Positions 60,909 to 64,000 of a stretch of DNA of 64,000 bases are shown here, one piece after another. This DNA is from Terriglobia bacterium (GTDB lineage Bacteria > Acidobacteriota > Terriglobia > Terriglobales > Acidobacteriaceae): contig JAIQGK010000012.1 in the NCBI GenBank assembly GCA_020072645.1, positions 558,001 through 622,000 of the forward strand. The letters are read 5' to 3'. The notes under the pieces were generated by a model. It saw only the letters and a list, made by a program, of their open reading frames with translations, did no database searches and was not told the origin of the DNA. The first letter of the stretch is position 1. Each line of letters starts with the position of its first letter. The position numbers and the translations under genes were made by a program.

Positions 60909-61838
60909 ATGGAAAAAACGCCACGCCGTCAGCCCAAAGTCAGCATCATTATCCTTACGTGGAATAGCTATGACGTTACCCGCGACTGTCTGCTTTCCCT
61001 CAGGAAGATTGACTATCCCGCTTTTGAAGTGGTGCTGGTGGACAACGGCTCTGTCGATGGCTCCGGCAAAAAGCTGGCCCAGGACTTTCCCGATGTAAGA
61101 GTCATCCTGAATGACAAGAACCTGGGATTTACCGGCGGCAACAATGTCGCCATGCGTGACGTTCTGACCCGCGGAACGGACTACCTGCTGCTGCTGAATA
61201 ATGACACGATTGTTGCGCCGAATTTTCTCACCGAGCTAGTCAAAGTAGCGGAGAGCGATGAACGCATCGGCATGGTGAACCCCAAGATTTACTACTTCGA
61301 GCCTGCGGATAAAATCTGGTACGCTGGCGGCGAGTATGTTCCCTGGAAAACTTTTCCTATCCATGTTGGGTTGCGTGAGAGTGACGTTGGCAGCTATGAC
61401 CAGACAAAGGAAGTTTCTTTTGTTTCCGGATGCGCGCTTCTGGTGAGGGCTGAAGCTGTGCGGAAAGTCGGTTTGCTGGATGAGATCTTTTTCATGGGTT
61501 ATGAAGATGTGGATTGGTCGGTGCGAACCCTGCGCGCGGGATACAAGGCCATGTATGCGCCTGCATCGATTGTGTGGCACCGTGATTCCTACGTTACAAA
61601 GCAGAGCATGGGATTTGCCAAGCGGGATTTTTACAGCATGAGAAACGCCGTCCTGTGCGCGCGCAAGTATCTGCCTCGCCATCAGCTGCCTTTGTTCGCT
61701 TTTTCCATGACTAAATATGTAGGCTACGTCACGCTCAGGTCTCTCTTTCAGGCGGATTTCAAGCGGGCAGCAGGTCTCTATCGCGGGCTGTGGAACGGCT
61801 GCTGGACCACCATTCCGGAGAAACTTCCCCCGTTATAA
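60909..61838 (+). CDS. Family 2 glycosyltransferase, rhamnosyltransferase-like
   Basis: Start at ATG 60909 (MEKTPRRQPKVS); GTG 60858 is an alternative. 309 residues. GT-A fold: VSIIILTWNSYDVTRDCLLS, VVLVDNGSVDGSGKKL, NLGFTGGNNVAM, metal-binding LLLNNDT (D in DxD position) and FFMGYEDVDWSVRTLRAGYK (ED motif with catalytic Asp). C-terminal residues are basic and amphipathic, so it may sit on the membrane. Transfers a sugar to a lipid or glycan acceptor; nucleotide-sugar substrate unknown. Confidence 0.88.
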   Translation: MEKTPRRQPKVSIIILTWNSYDVTRDCLLSLRKIDYPAFEVVLVDNGSVDGSGKKLAQDFPDVRVILNDKNLGFTGGNNVAMRDVLTRGTDYLLLLNNDTIVAPNFLTELVKVAESDERIGMVNPKIYYFEPADKIWYAGGEYVPWKTFPIHVGLRESDVGSYDQTKEVSFVSGCALLVRAEAVRKVGLLDEIFFMGYEDVDWSVRTLRAGYKAMYAPASIVWHRDSYVTKQSMGFAKRDFYSMRNAVLCARKYLPRHQLPLFAFSMTKYVGYVTLRSLFQADFKRAAGLYRGLWNGCWTTIPEKLPPL

Positions 61839-61897
61839 TGCTCTGGTCAAATTCGGGAAGGGTGGAATTTACAAGCTCCGTTCGGTTCTGGTCTCCC

Positions 61898-62644
61898 ATG
61901 AGCGACTTTCTCTATAAATCCGTGGAATCGTTCGGGAGCAAAATAAAAGGACGGCCATTCCATCTGGATCGAAGTATTCCACTCTCCTTATTGCTGGGAT
62001 TGATGCTCCGGCGCGCCATCTGGCTGATGCGCGGCGTCTTCAAACTTCTATTTCTGCAGCGTCGCGTCGCAACTGTATTTATGGCCAAAGGCGTCAATCT
62101 CCGTGGCGCGTCGCTCATTCGTTTTGGCAAAGGCGTGACTCTGGAGCGCGGCGTCATCATTGACGGTCTCATGCGCAAAGGTGTTGTGCTGGGTGACAAC
62201 GTGAAGATTGGCGCTTACTCGGTGATCGTGGGCGCGCCCGCATCCAACCTCGGTGAAGGCATCAGCATGGGAGCCAATTCCGCCGTCGATGCTTATTCCT
62301 TCCTCGGCAGCTCCGGGTTCATCTCCATCGGCGAAAACGTGATCATGGGCCAGCACGTGGGATTTCATCCGGAAAACCACAACTTTGATCGGACTGATAT
62401 TCCGATTCGCGAGCAGGGCACCACGCGCGTGGGCATCATTATTGAAGACGATGTCTGGGTGGGGTCGAACGCAATTTTTCTCGATGGCGCGCATGTGGGC
62501 AAAGGATGCGTGATAGGCGCGGGCAGTGTGGTGCGCGGCAACATTCCACCGTATTCGATAGCGGTAGGCGTGCCGGCAAAAGTTGTGCGTTCCAGAATGC
62601 CCGGAGAACAAGTCCCGCATTCGGGCGCGACCGGAGCGGATTGA
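61898..62644 (+). CDS. Left-handed beta-helix (hexapeptide) acyltransferase
   Basis: Start at ATG 61898 (MSDFLYKSVESFG); the frame is open upstream to 61838, where ATG overlaps the GT stop, and further. 248 residues. An N-terminal hydrophobic and basic segment precedes hexapeptide repeats: GVNLRGASLIRFGKGVTLER, GDNVKIGAYSVIVGAPASNL, GFISIGENVIMGQHVGFHPE and GVPAKVVRSRMPGE. The catalytic His region HVGFHPENHNFDRTDIPI resembles WcaF/MaaA-type O-acetyltransferases. Follows the GT gene, so it may modify the same glycan. Confidence 0.87.
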   Translation: MSDFLYKSVESFGSKIKGRPFHLDRSIPLSLLLGLMLRRAIWLMRGVFKLLFLQRRVATVFMAKGVNLRGASLIRFGKGVTLERGVIIDGLMRKGVVLGDNVKIGAYSVIVGAPASNLGEGISMGANSAVDAYSFLGSSGFISIGENVIMGQHVGFHPENHNFDRTDIPIREQGTTRVGIIIEDDVWVGSNAIFLDGAHVGKGCVIGAGSVVRGNIPPYSIAVGVPAKVVRSRMPGEQVPHSGATGAD

Positions 62645-62654
62645 GGCCGCTGCA

Positions 62655-63466
62655 ATGAAAAATTTCTTTCGCGTGGCGCTGAGTCTTGGAGTGCTCGCCG
62701 GTCTTGTGCTGCTGGAATGCAAGCGCCCGTTGCGACGCGATCGTGAATCCAAACTTCGCCGCAATACCCGCAACCTGGCCGTTGCCGCGCTAGGCGCGCT
62801 CACCGTGCAACTTCTGGAAGCGCCCGCCGTCCAGCCTCTGGCGCGATCGGTGGAGAAAAGAAGGCTAGGTCTGCTGAAGCAGGTGCACCTGCCACGACCA
62901 CTTGAGATTGTCACCGCTGTTCTGCTGATGGATTACACGCTCTATCTCTGGCACGTGCTCACGCACCGTGTTCCATTCTTGTGGCGATTTCATGCAGTCC
63001 ATCACGTTGATCTGGATCTGGACGCGTCCACCGCGCTCCGATTCCACTTCGGCGAACTCGCGGTTTCGATGCCGTATCGCGCCGCGCAAGTTCTGCTGAT
63101 CGGCGTTGATACTGAAGCGCTCAGTTACTGGCAGCTGTTTCTTTCGCTATCAATCCTGTTTCACCATTCCAATGTCCGTCTGCCTCGCCGATTGGAATCT
63201 GCGCTGAGCTGGTTTCTGGTTACGCCGCGCATGCACGGCATTCATCATTCGAATGAACCGGACGAAGCCAATACCAACTGGTCAAGCGGCCTGGCGTGCT
63301 GGGACCGTATTCATCGCACTTTTCGGCTCGATGTGCCGCAGGAAGAGATAACCATCGGCGTGAAAGGGATTGATACAGAAGACCGCGTGCGGCTGCCGGA
63401 AATTCTTACTCAGCCATTTCGCAACATCCCTGAAGTCGAAGCTTTCTTGCGAGCCCCTGAAGCGGA

Positions 63467-63470
<4 letters not shown>
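62655..63470 (+). CDS. Sterol desaturase/fatty acid hydroxylase family membrane protein
   Basis: Start at ATG 62655 ([16 protein letters not shown]), preceded by GAGG; the frame is open upstream. 271 residues, several hydrophobic helices. The eight-His di-iron pattern is present: HVLTH, HAVHHVD, then FHHSNVRLP and [12 protein letters not shown]. Such enzymes hydroxylate or desaturate lipids or cleave ether lipids in the membrane. Its stop overlaps the convergent acyl-CoA dehydrogenase stop (CTAG). Substrate unknown. Confidence 0.88.

Positions 63471-64000
<530 letters not shown>

Overview
The window looks like a chromosomal segment of a soil-type member of the Acidobacteriota. This is inferred from gene content: a complete alternative complex III (act) operon running directly into a caa3-type cytochrome oxidase operon, a radical SAM protein resembling membrane-spanning lipid synthases, lactonase-type beta-propeller and LolA-like secreted proteins, and many short imperfect palindromes between genes. 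No rRNA, tRNA, CRISPR array, transposase or phage gene was found. The first gene (tyrosinase) and the last (acyl-CoA dehydrogenase) are cut by the window edges.

Layout. 1-8 kb: a truncated tyrosinase, a YdiJ-like FAD/Fe-S dehydrogenase flanked on both sides by related palindromic repeats, and a GH57/DUF3536 glycosidase with an SDR oxidoreductase. 8-22 kb: one rightward respiratory operon, actA-B-C-D-E-F, a small membrane protein, a SCO-type copper chaperone and cytochrome oxidase subunits II, I, III and IV, with nearly every junction overlapping. 22-29 kb, leftward: ECF sigma factor, anti-sigma factor and two secreted HEAT-repeat proteins; then gatA, gatC, a DciA-like protein and a methyltransferase-like membrane protein. 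29-39 kb, rightward: Tes-like radical SAM protein, a small lipoprotein, four pseudopilin-type genes, a coiled-coil exported protein, mutY and a secreted beta-helix protein. 39-48 kb: thioredoxin-fold protein, M28 peptidase, a 740-residue protein with a cyclase-like C-terminal domain, a TonB-like protein and small exported proteins.

46-54 kb is an accessory-looking patch of small regulators: an XRE protein, a Crp/Fnr protein with a histone-like Lys/Ala tail, three single-domain receivers (two lacking the phospho-acceptor Asp), four small CxxC proteins, two copies of a 250-270 bp inverted-repeat element, and a 735 bp gene-free stretch with a promoter-like sequence and two helically phased palindromes. 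54-64 kb returns to metabolism: amidohydrolase, lactonase-like lipoprotein, acyltransferase and hydrolase, an arsS/mercuric-reductase-like pair, and glycosyltransferase, hexapeptide acyltransferase and sterol-desaturase-family genes.

How the parts work together. The act/cox operon should carry electrons from quinol through the Act complex and its cytochromes c to the oxidase, with SCO supplying copper for CuA. The sigma/anti-sigma/HEAT set looks like one envelope-signalling unit. The right-hand genes suggest envelope lipid or glycan synthesis. All functional statements rest on motif reading by eye; no database search was possible.
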